A stretch of DNA of 31,392 bases from a virus. The stretch's first letter is position 1. Each line of letters begins with the position of its first letter. The translations under genes and the position numbers were made by a program. The notes under the pieces are model-generated. The model made no database searches. It saw nothing but the letters and a program-made list of their open reading frames with translations, and was not told the origin of the DNA. The stretch covers positions 1 to 31,392 of the IMG/VR virus record IMGVR_UViG_3300032291_002781; one strand, 5' to 3'. Shown one piece after another: positions 6,637 to 13,135 of the stretch.

Positions 6637-6652
6637 TAATCAAATAAAGATA

Positions 6653-7399
6653 ATGATGCTGACAAAACAAGAAAAATCAATTAGAGAGATAGCAATACAA
6701 GAAAAAGAAAATGTTGTTAAACACGTAAACAGTGTTATCTCTCAACAAAAAAACATTGAAAATCATTACGATAACTTTTTTGCTGAAATTTCAAAAGTTT
6801 CAAATGATTTCCAACTCACAAAAAATAAAAGAACTTATTCCAGAGAAGTTAAGTATAGACACACCAATGGAAAATATATTACACTTGGTGATGTAACTGA
6901 AGAATATAATGAATGTTTTATTTCCTATATTGGTAAATTACCAGAAAATGCTAGACGCCCATTTAATATTTCTGTTGAGGAACATATAATATATGGTAGA
7001 GGGTATTGGAATAGTAAAAGAACCGAAGGTCTTAAATTAACATTAAGAATTAATTACGATAACCCAATTTATTATAAAACAGGTAAAGGTCTTGTAAAAA
7101 AAGTAACAGAAAAAGTTAATTCAATTTGGGCTATACATAATAATGAACTTATTGTTGAAGATAAGCGTAACTTGGCGATTAAAAAATTATCTGAAAAATT
7201 TAAGGGTTGTAGCGTATTAAGTAGTGATTCAGTTATGATTTATTTTTCATTTAAAAATAGTGTTCGAGTTAAATTATATTATACATCGGATCTTGAAACT
7301 GGTAAAGTTGTATTTAAACTTGCTAATATAGATTTTGGTGGCGCAATTACAAATGATGAAAAATTAATGGAACTAATTAATTTCTCTAGTAACATATAA
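6653..7399 (+). CDS. Untagged 248-aa protein of unknown function
   Basis: 248 aa. Starts M-M-L-T-K-Q-E-K-S; either ATG (6653 or 6656) could be used. Residues 1-60 are a charged helical segment with many K, E and Q, likely a coiled coil. The rest alternates strands and turns (Y-R-H-T-N-G-K-Y-I-T-L, L-K-L-T-L-R-I-N-Y-D-N-P, V-R-V-K-L-Y-Y-T-S-D-L). There is no leader, membrane segment or catalytic signature that I recognise. It is expressed from a host-type promoter and ends at a clear terminator, so it is a monocistronic unit, probably outside the late regulon. Confidence 0.75.
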   Translation: MMLTKQEKSIREIAIQEKENVVKHVNSVISQQKNIENHYDNFFAEISKVSNDFQLTKNKRTYSREVKYRHTNGKYITLGDVTEEYNECFISYIGKLPENARRPFNISVEEHIIYGRGYWNSKRTEGLKLTLRINYDNPIYYKTGKGLVKKVTEKVNSIWAIHNNELIVEDKRNLAIKKLSEKFKGCSVLSSDSVMIYFSFKNSVRVKLYYTSDLETGKVVFKLANIDFGGAITNDEKLMELINFSSNI

Positions 7400-7423
7400 T
7401 ATTTTTTTATACCTTAAATTAAA

Positions 7424-7450
7424 CCCCATCTTTAATAGGTGGGGTTTTTT
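7424..7450 (+). terminator. Rho-independent terminator after gene 6653
   Basis: Seven-base stem CCCCATC / GGTGGGG with one wobble pair, 7-base loop, then six T. Confidence 0.88.
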
Positions 7451-7461
7451 ATTTTGTATAA

Positions 7462-7468
7462 TATTTAT
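7462..7468 (+). promoter_or_regulatory. TATTTAT box before gene 7474
   Basis: TATTTAT 5 bases upstream of the ATG and 11 bases after the T run of the preceding terminator. Confidence 0.55.
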
Positions 7469-7473
7469 ATAAT

Positions 7474-7818
7474 ATGGGAAATATTAGTTTTTTAAGAAGA
7501 AGAGAAACAATTATAGATTTGATTGATAATGGTATTCAAGTTATTAGGGATGATGCCGATTTATGTGATTATACATTTTCTGATTTTCTTACCGAAGTTT
7601 GTTGGCAAGTATCAGATAATTCAGATGAGATGGGGATTGAACTTAACGCTAATAAGATAGATTTAATACATAGGTGGGTTAGAAATAATTTTTCTCAATA
7701 TATTAAAGATGAGTATCTTGAATTACTTGATAGTGAAGGATGTAATGATTATGACGAAGATGATATTGATGATGATTACTTATCCGGATTTTTATATGGT
7801 GTAGATAATAATCAATAA
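7474..7818 (+). CDS. Acidic 114-aa protein
   Basis: 114 aa, M-G-N-I-S-F-L-R-R-R-E-T-I-I-D-L-I. It has a TATTTAT box but not the ITE leader; the first 20 residues are an amphipathic basic helix that may be an eroded version. The C-terminal 30 residues are very acidic (Y-D-E-D-D-I-D-D-D-Y). Two tryptophans and two cysteines lie in the middle (E-V-C-W-Q-V). No family recognised. It shows that the promoter box and the leader do not coincide perfectly. Confidence 0.72.
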   Translation: MGNISFLRRRETIIDLIDNGIQVIRDDADLCDYTFSDFLTEVCWQVSDNSDEMGIELNANKIDLIHRWVRNNFSQYIKDEYLELLDSEGCNDYDEDDIDDDYLSGFLYGVDNNQ

Positions 7819-7825
7819 CTTGTAG

Positions 7826-7832
7826 TATTTAT
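7826..7832 (+). promoter_or_regulatory. TATTTAT box before the small frame at 7837
   Basis: TATTTAT in the context TATTTATTAATATT, matching the box of gene 429 (TATTTATTAATATG) base for base except the last, where ATG becomes ATT. Confidence 0.45.
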
Positions 7833-7836
7833 TAAT

Positions 7837-7938
7837 ATTAAAAAAGAAGAAACAAAACCAAGAAATAGAAAAAACTTGTCAAAGAAACTTAAATTAATTA
7901 AGAAAAATACCGAGTTGATTCAAAAATACACAGATTAA
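7837..7938 (+). CDS. Possible 33-aa basic protein with ATT start
   Basis: After a TATTTAT box with the standard 4-base spacing, the start position is occupied by ATT instead of ATG. The frame from there stays open for 33 codons (K-K-E-E-T-K-P-R-N-R-K-N-L-S-K-K-L-K-L-I) to TAA at 7936-7938, giving a very basic peptide. ATT is a rare start codon, so this may be a real small gene with a weak start, a gene inactivated by a G-to-T change, or a leader RNA for the next gene at 7954. No ATG exists in the frame. Confidence 0.35.
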   Translation: MKKEETKPRNRKNLSKKLKLIKKNTELIQKYTD

Positions 7939-7953
7939 TTAAAAAAATAAATT

Positions 7954-8496
7954 ATGGGAAGAAAAATACTAGTAACAGAATCACAATTAAAAAAATTAAT
8001 TAATGTGATTAAAGAAGAAGCTGCCGGCTATGATGATTTTTATATTATGAACCAACATGGTGGAAAATCAATGACTTTATTAGTTGATACGTTAAATGAT
8101 TTACTAAATGTGTTTAAAGGTATATCATCAATGTTAAATTCTGATAATATAGAATATATTGATTTAAGAGAGAATTTAATGGCGGCTGTTGATTTAATTA
8201 CAGAAATCAATGATGTTATGCGAATTGTTTTTAAAGATTTTACAGATAGAGAGGTCATTAAGTCTGGTGAAATTATGCACAGAAAACTTGAGTCATACCA
8301 AGAAAAAATAAGAATGATGGTAAATATGGGTGAGGAGTTATTATCAAAAGAAAATTTATTAGACAAACTTGAATCTATGACAGAAAATGTTGGGAGTAGT
8401 ATGGTAGAATATGCAAATAAACTACATAATGCCGATAAAAAATTTAGAGGAAGAGTAAAAAAGGGTAAAGATCAAAGAAATCCGGATTTTAATTAA
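7954..8496 (+). CDS. Leader-bearing helical 180-aa protein
   Basis: 180 aa. Leader variant M-G-R-K-I-L-V-T-E-S-Q-L-K-K-L-I-N-V-I-K-E-E with I19-K20-E21 at the consensus site. The remainder is almost entirely helical and methionine-rich (L-V-D-T-L-N-D-L-L-N-V-F, M-R-I-V-F-K-D-F-T), ending in a basic tail (R-G-R-V-K-K-G-K-D-Q-R-N). The all-helical body with a basic tail would suit a DNA-associated internal head protein, but this is inference. No own TATTTAT box; the nearest is at 7826. Confidence 0.77.
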   Translation: MGRKILVTESQLKKLINVIKEEAAGYDDFYIMNQHGGKSMTLLVDTLNDLLNVFKGISSMLNSDNIEYIDLRENLMAAVDLITEINDVMRIVFKDFTDREVIKSGEIMHRKLESYQEKIRMMVNMGEELLSKENLLDKLESMTENVGSSMVEYANKLHNADKKFRGRVKKGKDQRNPDFN

Positions 8497-8515
8497 TTTT
8501 TTTGATTTATAAATG

Positions 8516-8522
8516 TATTTAT
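8516..8522 (+). promoter_or_regulatory. TATTTAT box before gene 8540
   Basis: TATTTAT 17 bases upstream of the ATG, one of the long-spacing group. Confidence 0.45.
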
Positions 8523-8539
8523 AAATAAAATAAAATATT

Positions 8540-9043
8540 ATGAATAGAAGTTATAGTAAAATTAGGGCAATGCAAGAATTAAACTTAATTGCTGAATCTA
8601 GATTTATTACAGAAAGAAAAAAATACAAATCTTTAATTAGTGAAGCTTATAGTGCTCAACCTGGTGAAGGTTATGATGGTGGTGTTGAAGCTTGTAAAAA
8701 AGAATTACCGTATAATGTTGTTACTAAAGCTGGTAAAAACTGGAATGAAGCTAAAAAAGCTTGGGGGTCAACAGGAACCGCGCAAGATAATCTAGCTCTA
8801 AGAGATGCTTGGTGTCAAGGTTGGAGACCTGGTGACGCTAAAGATGGCGGTACTGGTACACCAACAGAACAAAAACCTGGAGAACAACAAGGAACTGTAC
8901 CTGGTTCTGAACAAAAACCTGGAGAACAATTAGGAACTGTACCCGGAACAGAACAAAAACCTGGAGAACAACTAAGTGGTGATAAACAATATTCAGAAGA
9001 ATATATAGCACCAACATTTGGTCAACAACTTAAAGCCGATTAA
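8540..9043 (+). CDS. Leader-variant protein with 14-residue repeats
   Basis: 167 aa. The N-terminus has three E-containing sites in a row: L17-I-A-E-S (the same I-A-E as the T4 capsid-targeting sequence), F-I-T-E-R and L32-I-S-E-A. After the last, the chain becomes glycine-rich (A-Y-S-A-Q-P-G-E-G-Y-D-G-G) and then a small domain with two cysteines and several tryptophans (N-W-N-E-A-K-K-A-W-G, D-A-W-C-Q-G-W). Residues about 110-150 are three copies of E-Q-K-P-G-E-Q-x-G-T-V-P-G-[ST], encoded by a 42-base tandem repeat; the last copy is partial. The tail is polar. Function unknown; probably structural or packaged. Confidence 0.75.
   Translation: MNRSYSKIRAMQELNLIAESRFITERKKYKSLISEAYSAQPGEGYDGGVEACKKELPYNVVTKAGKNWNEAKKAWGSTGTAQDNLALRDAWCQGWRPGDAKDGGTGTPTEQKPGEQQGTVPGSEQKPGEQLGTVPGTEQKPGEQLSGDKQYSEEYIAPTFGQQLKAD
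8867..8992 (+). repeat. 42-base tandem repeat, three copies
   Basis: The 21-base core encoding E-Q-K-P-G-E-Q begins at 8867, 8909 and 8951 with an exact period of 42 bases. Units 1 and 2 continue into G-T-V-P-G; the third diverges after the core. The repeat is in frame, so copy number changes alter protein length by 14 residues. Confidence 0.85.
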
Positions 9044-9055
9044 AAATATATAGTT

Positions 9056-10000
9056 ATGAGTTATTATTTAAAAAATTTATTAAATGAGTCTGAAAAAAGA
9101 CGAATTTTAGGTCTTCACGAAAATCGTAAACAATCCGAGTGGAGAGGTTTGATTATAGAGCAAACACAAGCTGAAGTTCAAGCTTTCTTTGAAAAAAGAA
9201 AAACAAAAATGAAAAACTTCCCAACAAACGGAAATTTGGAACCATATAAAGGAGCTGACGGTAAAGAACAATTTGTTTGGAAAACAAATGATGGTATATT
9301 TTTATTTATGGATGGTACGGCAATGAAAGATGGTGTTGTAGCAACAAATAGGTGGTATGGTCAATTAAGTCCTGATGAACTTGCAAAAATGCCAACATTA
9401 AAACAAACAGAAATACAATCTAAGACAAGTCCAGAAGCTTTTGTATCAACACCTAGCACTCCTGGTTCAGGACCTCAAGGTATGATGACGGGTAGGGAAG
9501 TTAGTCAAGGACGAAGAGCTTTAAAAAAAGAGTTAAAAGCCGCAAAAAAACAATTAAAAAAAGAAAATAGAAAAAATATACAAAATTGTTTAACATATTT
9601 TAAAAATTGGGAAAAAGACTGGAATCAAAAAGATGAGGCATTACAAGTCATTGTTAAAGAAACATCACCAAATTATAAAGCTTATGCAACATTTTTAAGT
9701 TCTTGTTGTGACATTTTAAATGCAAATGGAAAACAACCCGCACTTGTTGGACTTTGTTCAACTAAGGGTGTTGAGCCAGAAACAGTACTAGGTTCTGGAC
9801 CAACAAACCCAACTGCAAATAACCCAGTTTCTGGCGCACCAGCCGCTGGTACTGAAGTTATAGGTGCAATACCACCAAGTAACTCAATTGCAAATACACC
9901 GGTTGGTACTGGTATGCCAACACAAGGAACTACAACACAAGCTCGCCCTACTAGAAGTAGAGAAGATCAAGAAATGATAGATCAAGGATTAGGTCAATAA
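9056..10000 (+). CDS. Leader-bearing 314-aa protein with Pro/Thr-rich tail
   Basis: 314 aa. Leader L-L-N-E-S-E-K-R-R-I-L-G-L-H-E-N (residues 8-23), then a site I33-I34-E35 followed by Q. Residues 36-110 contain W-K-T-N-D-G-I-F-L-F-M-D-G-T, a short beta-like segment. Residues about 155-180 are a strongly basic helix (L-K-K-E-L-K-A-A-K-K-Q-L-K-K-E), followed by a region with C-C and aromatic residues. From about 245 on the chain is low complexity, rich in P, T, G, N. Probably cotranscribed with 8540 (12 bases apart). No enzyme motif seen. The basic helix could contact DNA; that is inference. Confidence 0.77.
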   Translation: MSYYLKNLLNESEKRRILGLHENRKQSEWRGLIIEQTQAEVQAFFEKRKTKMKNFPTNGNLEPYKGADGKEQFVWKTNDGIFLFMDGTAMKDGVVATNRWYGQLSPDELAKMPTLKQTEIQSKTSPEAFVSTPSTPGSGPQGMMTGREVSQGRRALKKELKAAKKQLKKENRKNIQNCLTYFKNWEKDWNQKDEALQVIVKETSPNYKAYATFLSSCCDILNANGKQPALVGLCSTKGVEPETVLGSGPTNPTANNPVSGAPAAGTEVIGAIPPSNSIANTPVGTGMPTQGTTTQARPTRSREDQEMIDQGLGQ

Positions 10001-10006
10001 AAAAAA

Positions 10007-10030
10007 GGGAGTTTTAAACTCCCTTTTTCT
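10007..10030. terminator. Bidirectional terminator between convergent genes
   Basis: GGGAGTT / AACTCCC with a 3-base loop, an A run on the left and a T run on the right. It can end both the plus-strand unit at 10000 and the minus-strand FKBP gene at 10034. Confidence 0.88.
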
Positions 10031-10033
10031 TTT

Positions 10034-10459
10034 TTATTTAACTTCTAATAATTCTAAATCAAATATTAGGGTTTTACCAGCCAAAGGATGGTTGGCATCT
10101 AATAATACAACATCATCTTTAACCTCAACAACTTTAACAATCATAGGACCAGTTGGACCAAATGTTTGCAACATAGCACCAGCCTCAACACCTTCTGGTA
10201 CTTTATCTTTTGATACTTCAGCAATTAAACTTTCGTTGTAATCCCCATAAGCTTCAGTAGATGGAATCTCAACAGTTTTTTTATCACCAACTTCCATATC
10301 AATCAAACCATTCTCAAAACCAGGAATTAATTGTCCTTTACCTAGTTCTGCCGTTAAGGGTTCTCTACCCTCATTTAATGAAGAATCAAAAATTGACCCA
10401 TCTTCTAATTTACCTGTGTAGTTTACAGTCACAGTACTGTTTACATTAACTTTTGACAT
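10034..10459 (-). CDS. SlyD-like FKBP peptidyl-prolyl isomerase
   Basis: 141 aa, the usual length for a SlyD-type FKBP without the metal-binding tail. The FKBP part is V-N-Y-T-G-K-L-E-D-G-S-I-F-D-S-S, then G-K-G-Q-L-I-P-G-F-E-N-G-L and V-G-D-K-K. An inserted flap of about 50 residues precedes V-L-L-D-A-N-H-P-L-A-G-K-T-L-I-F, the signature that closes the FKBP fold in SlyD. These cytosolic enzymes catalyse cis-trans isomerisation at proline and act as holdases. No leader and no TATTTAT box; a near-consensus TTAATTTG lies about 55 bases upstream on its strand. A folding helper in a phage full of unusual structural proteins would make sense, but that link is inference. Confidence 0.92.
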   Translation of the reverse strand: MSKVNVNSTVTVNYTGKLEDGSIFDSSLNEGREPLTAELGKGQLIPGFENGLIDMEVGDKKTVEIPSTEAYGDYNESLIAEVSKDKVPEGVEAGAMLQTFGPTGPMIVKVVEVKDDVVLLDANHPLAGKTLIFDLELLEVK

Positions 10460-10628
10460 AATTTAAATTTTTTAAAAACTTAACTGAAAAAAAATTAAAT
10501 GTAAAATAAAAACCAAATTAAAATATTAATTATAGTTGTTATTATTTGACACCAAATTAAAAAAGAAAACATTTTAAATATAATACCGGGTTTTTTAAAA
10601 AGCAAAAAATCTAATATAAAATTTTTCA

Positions 10629-10646
10629 TATTTATAAACTATTTAT
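10629..10646 (+). promoter_or_regulatory. Two TATTTAT boxes before gene 10652
   Basis: TATTTAT at 10629-10635 and again at 10640-10646; the second is 5 bases from the ATG. The rest of the 192-base gap between this gene and the divergent FKBP gene is A/T-rich with no visible gene. Confidence 0.5.
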
Positions 10647-10651
10647 GTTAT

Positions 10652-11290
10652 ATGAAAAATATAGTAATTGAAAATTTAAATTCAAAATCTTTAATTGATG
10701 ATATTGTAAAATTTTTAACATTAGGTATTGATATTTCTGTCGTTGATAAAATTGATGAACCGGAAAATGATGAAAAAATTAATGATAATAAATTACCCTC
10801 GGATGTTGAAGCGGCAATTAATAAGTTAAAGAAAACTTATAATTTAAATATAACACAAAATCATATTGATAAAGAATTTAAACAAGAAGGCGAAACAAGA
10901 AAAGATGCTGGGGGAGTAAATATTGAGGCACAATCTGAAGTACTTAAATTAATTAAAGATTGTAAAACGGCAAATCCAAATGTTAATTATCCGGCAAATA
11001 TTGTTTCTAGTTATAGGAGTTATAGTCAACAAATATCTAATTTTGGTAGTAAGGCGAAATCAAGAGGCATTGACGATACTCAAGCATCAAATACATTACC
11101 TGGTTTTAGCCAACACCACACAGGAAAAGCTTTTGATATTTTTAGCACTGAAGAAAGTTGGTGGGACGCAAACCCAAGTGTTGAGAAATGGGTTGCAAAT
11201 AATTCAAAAAAATATGGGTTTGATGTTACATATAAAACACAAGGTCCGGTTAGAAAACCAGAACCTTGGCATTTATATTATATTGGTTAA
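10652..11290 (+). CDS. M15 family (VanY-like) peptidoglycan peptidase
   Basis: 212 aa. The C-terminal domain (about 85-212) is an M15 zinc peptidase: S-S-Y-R-S with R122, S153-Q-H-H-T-G-K-A-F-D162 fitting SxHxxGxAxD with zinc ligands H155 and D162, and E204-P-W-H207 fitting the catalytic Glu and third ligand. Such enzymes cut D,D or L,D bonds in stem peptides and serve as phage endolysins. Residues 1-30 contain S-L-I-D-D-I-V-K-F-L-T, a leader shared only with the next gene, followed by an acidic linker. There is no secretion signal, so export would need a holin or delivery from the virion. It heads a five-gene operon. Endolysin is most likely; a virion-borne wall enzyme is the alternative. 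Confidence 0.9.
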   Translation: MKNIVIENLNSKSLIDDIVKFLTLGIDISVVDKIDEPENDEKINDNKLPSDVEAAINKLKKTYNLNITQNHIDKEFKQEGETRKDAGGVNIEAQSEVLKLIKDCKTANPNVNYPANIVSSYRSYSQQISNFGSKAKSRGIDDTQASNTLPGFSQHHTGKAFDIFSTEESWWDANPSVEKWVANNSKKYGFDVTYKTQGPVRKPEPWHLYYIG

Positions 11291-11301
11291 TAAATTTTAT
11301 T

Positions 11302-11862
11302 ATGGGAAATAGACAAAGAATAAATGAATCTCTAATTAATGACTTAGTTTCTTTTTTAACTAGTTCATTATCTGATTTGACAATATCATCAAGTGATAAT
11401 ACTAGTGTTGATAAACCAACAATGAGTGATGATGAAATGTATAAAAAAATTTTACAAGGAATTGGAGCTCCAGTTACAGATGAAAATATGAAATTTTTTT
11501 ATGGGTGGAGACAAGCTGAAAGCGCTAAAGCGGCATTTAACCCATTTAATACAACAAAGAAAAAAGAAAACGCATCATTTTATAATTGTTTAAAAAGAAA
11601 AGATGGTGTTTGTGTTGGTGGTGTTAGAAATTATAAATCACAACAAGAAGGTATTGACGCAACAGTTGAAACTCTAAAACTATCATATTATGACTGTATA
11701 ACTAACGGTTTAAGAAATAATATTGGTGCTAAAAAAATAGCTAAAGGTTGTAGGTCTGAACTTAAAACTTGGGGTACCGGTGATCTTGTTACTAAAGTAC
11801 TTGATGGTAAATCGGTAAACCCACCAGATATTGCAACATCACCAGGTAAAATAGTCACATAA
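11302..11862 (+). CDS. Lysozyme-like / glucosaminidase-like peptidoglycan hydrolase
   Basis: 186 aa. The start at 11302 (M-G-N-R-Q-R-I-N-E-S-L-I-N-D-L) avoids overlap with the previous gene; an upstream ATG at 11266 would lie inside that gene. Residues 8-20 (E-S-L-I-N-D-L-V-S-F-L-T) match the N-terminus of the M15 protein. The main domain has the order typical of a phage transglycosylase-like family: W-R-Q-A-E-S with a candidate acid Glu, F-N-P-F-N-T-T, then G-G-V-R-N-Y-K-S-Q-Q-E-G-I-D-A-T-V-E-T-L. It probably hydrolyses glycan strands next to the M15 enzyme. The catalytic residue is inferred from the pattern, not proven. Confidence 0.75.
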   Translation: MGNRQRINESLINDLVSFLTSSLSDLTISSSDNTSVDKPTMSDDEMYKKILQGIGAPVTDENMKFFYGWRQAESAKAAFNPFNTTKKKENASFYNCLKRKDGVCVGGVRNYKSQQEGIDATVETLKLSYYDCITNGLRNNIGAKKIAKGCRSELKTWGTGDLVTKVLDGKSVNPPDIATSPGKIVT

Positions 11863-11865
11863 TCT

Positions 11866-12084
11866 ATGATTAAATTTTTTAAATATTTAATTGTTCAGTT
11901 AATGAATAAATATGGTTCTTTTATGTGGTTTGGGACTCACGTATCTATGACACAAACTGACTGGCATTATTTAATAGAAACTTTTTTATGTGTTTTTGTT
12001 AACTTTTTAGTTATTTTTTCTTTATATTTGCAATATAGAGAAGAACAAAATGAAAAATTACAAAAAACTGATAGTACCAAATGA
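11866..12084 (+). CDS. Small membrane protein in lysis-like operon
   Basis: 72 aa, 3 bases after the hydrolase gene. One clear membrane span at about residues 37-57 (L-I-E-T-F-L-C-V-F-V-N-F-L-V-I-F) follows an aromatic, weakly hydrophobic N-terminal half; the C-terminus is charged (Y-R-E-E-Q-N-E-K-L-Q-K). Placement beside two cell-wall hydrolases suggests a holin or spanin-like role, but there is no diagnostic motif. It overlaps the next gene by 35 bases, which points to translational coupling. Confidence 0.65.
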   Translation: MIKFFKYLIVQLMNKYGSFMWFGTHVSMTQTDWHYLIETFLCVFVNFLVIFSLYLQYREEQNEKLQKTDSTK

Positions 12085-12631
12085 TTCTGCTTGGAGTAGA
12101 GACGTTCTATGGAGACGTTTACACTGGAGAATAAGATACTTTATAACCGGGGTTAAAAACATATTTAGGTGGGCACCAACTTTATATAAAGATAAAGATT
12201 GGGACTCTTGGTATATCTATAATATTTTACAAAAAAAGATAGAATATCAAAGACAAGAAATCATCAACGCAAATCGTCACACTGATATAGATAGAGATAA
12301 TCGTGATATGACAATAGCTCTTAATTTACTTGAAAGAGTAAAAGACGATTACTATGGTATGGAGCATGTTGATTACAGTAAAACTGAATTTGATTTTATC
12401 CCTGTTGAGGGTAACTCAAATTTAAAGGAAATGAAAATGACTGTTTTAAGTGAAAACTATGATGAGTTTTTAAAAAAATATCCGTCAAGTGTTAGAAAAG
12501 TATTAAAAGAAAAAGGTAACGATTTAGATAAAGACGTTCTTTGTCATTATGTTGCTATACACAACCAAGAAAAAGCTAGAAAATTATTATTTAAATTATT
12601 AGAACAAAAAATTGAAAGATGGTGGGACTAA
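12050..12631 (+). CDS. Conserved-looking 193-aa phage protein of unknown function
   Basis: 193 aa, M-K-N-Y-K-K-L-I-V-P-N-D-S-A-W-S. It is rich in tryptophan and arginine in the first third (W-R-R-L-H-W-R-I-R-Y-F, I-F-R-W-A-P, D-K-D-W-D-S-W-Y-I-Y), then helical and charged (H-T-D-I-D-R-D-N-R-D-M). The pattern of D-W-D-x-W/Y-Y-I followed by a long helix resembles hypothetical proteins of large T4-like phages that I recall only in outline. No leader. It overlaps both neighbours (35 bases upstream, 13 downstream), so it belongs to the 10652-12804 operon. Function unknown. Confidence 0.7.
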   Translation: MKNYKKLIVPNDSAWSRDVLWRRLHWRIRYFITGVKNIFRWAPTLYKDKDWDSWYIYNILQKKIEYQRQEIINANRHTDIDRDNRDMTIALNLLERVKDDYYGMEHVDYSKTEFDFIPVEGNSNLKEMKMTVLSENYDEFLKKYPSSVRKVLKEKGNDLDKDVLCHYVAIHNQEKARKLLFKLLEQKIERWWD

Positions 12632-12804
12632 CGGTATATAAAGTAAAAGATAAAGAAACATATAACCATTTACACACAGTTTTGACTGGGTGGGTATTTT
12701 TTAGAAATGAGGGTGATAATTATTATATTAAGGCACCAGAAAATAAAACAATTAATGGTTTAATTGAAATGGGTCTTATTCTGGAATATCAACCGAAAAA
12801 TTAA
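12619..12804 (+). CDS. Small 61-aa protein, last gene of operon
   Basis: 61 aa, M-V-G-L-T-V-Y-K-V-K-D-K-E-T-Y. Begins 13 bases inside the previous gene and ends 29 bases inside the convergent gene on the other strand. Beta-rich with two tryptophan/phenylalanine strands (T-G-W-V-F-F-R-N and Y-Y-I-K-A-P-E-N). No leader, no recognised domain. Confidence 0.6.
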   Translation: MVGLTVYKVKDKETYNHLHTVLTGWVFFRNEGDNYYIKAPENKTINGLIEMGLILEYQPKN

Positions 12805-13054
12805 CCATTATTGGTTTTTTATCACCAACAACACTCCACGCTTGTTTTATAATTAGTGGAGCACCATCTCTAATTAATTCTAAATCAACCTCAAGATCAT
12901 CAATATGTAGTATTGCATTAATCATATAACTATCCTTACTTTTAACATAAATAAGATTTGTTATTGTAATATAACTATTTTCACCAAACATATTTGTTAT
13001 TCTATTTTTAAGTGCTGTGTCTAAAATCTTCTGTAGATATTTTTTTCTTTGCAT
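12776..13054 (-). CDS. Unknown 92-aa protein on minus strand
   Basis: 92 aa from the ATG at 13054 (M-Q-R-K-K-Y-L-Q-K-I-L). An in-frame ATG at 13090 would give a longer form, but the TATTTAT box lies between the two, so 13054 is preferred. The first 20 residues are a basic helix; the rest looks beta-rich (Y-I-T-I-T-N-L-I-Y-V, A-I-L-H-I-D-D-L-E-V-D-L-E-L-I). The C-terminal 10 codons overlap the opposing operon. No known family. Confidence 0.65.
   Translation of the reverse strand: MQRKKYLQKILDTALKNRITNMFGENSYITITNLIYVKSKDSYMINAILHIDDLEVDLELIRDGAPLIIKQAWSVVGDKKPIMVNFSVDIPE
12803..12820 (+). terminator. Weak possible terminator for the 10652-12804 operon
   Basis: AACCA / TGGTT stem of 5 bp with a 4-base loop followed by T. 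It starts in the last codon of the operon and lies inside the opposing gene's coding end, so it may be fortuitous. Confidence 0.4.
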
Positions 13055-13057
13055 ATA

Positions 13058-13064
13058 ATAAATA
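13058..13064 (-). promoter_or_regulatory. TATTTAT box before minus gene 13054
   Basis: ATAAATA on the plus strand, TATTTAT on the gene strand, 3 bases from the ATG. Shows the box keeps its orientation relative to the gene on the minus strand. Confidence 0.5.
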
Positions 13065-13122
13065 ATAACCAAGAAATATTCATTTAACAATACTAAAACT
13101 GTATCTTATTGAAGATAATTTA

Positions 13123-13129
13123 TATTTAT
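13123..13129 (+). promoter_or_regulatory. TATTTAT box before the secreted trio
   Basis: TATTTAT 6 bases upstream of the ATG at 13136; supports that start rather than the in-frame ATG at 13109, which lies upstream of the box. Confidence 0.5.
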
Positions 13130-13135
13130 TACTAT

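Noticed and set aside
13109-13135. Longer form of the first secreted protein
   Set aside because: The extra residues lie upstream of the promoter box and spoil the signal peptide.
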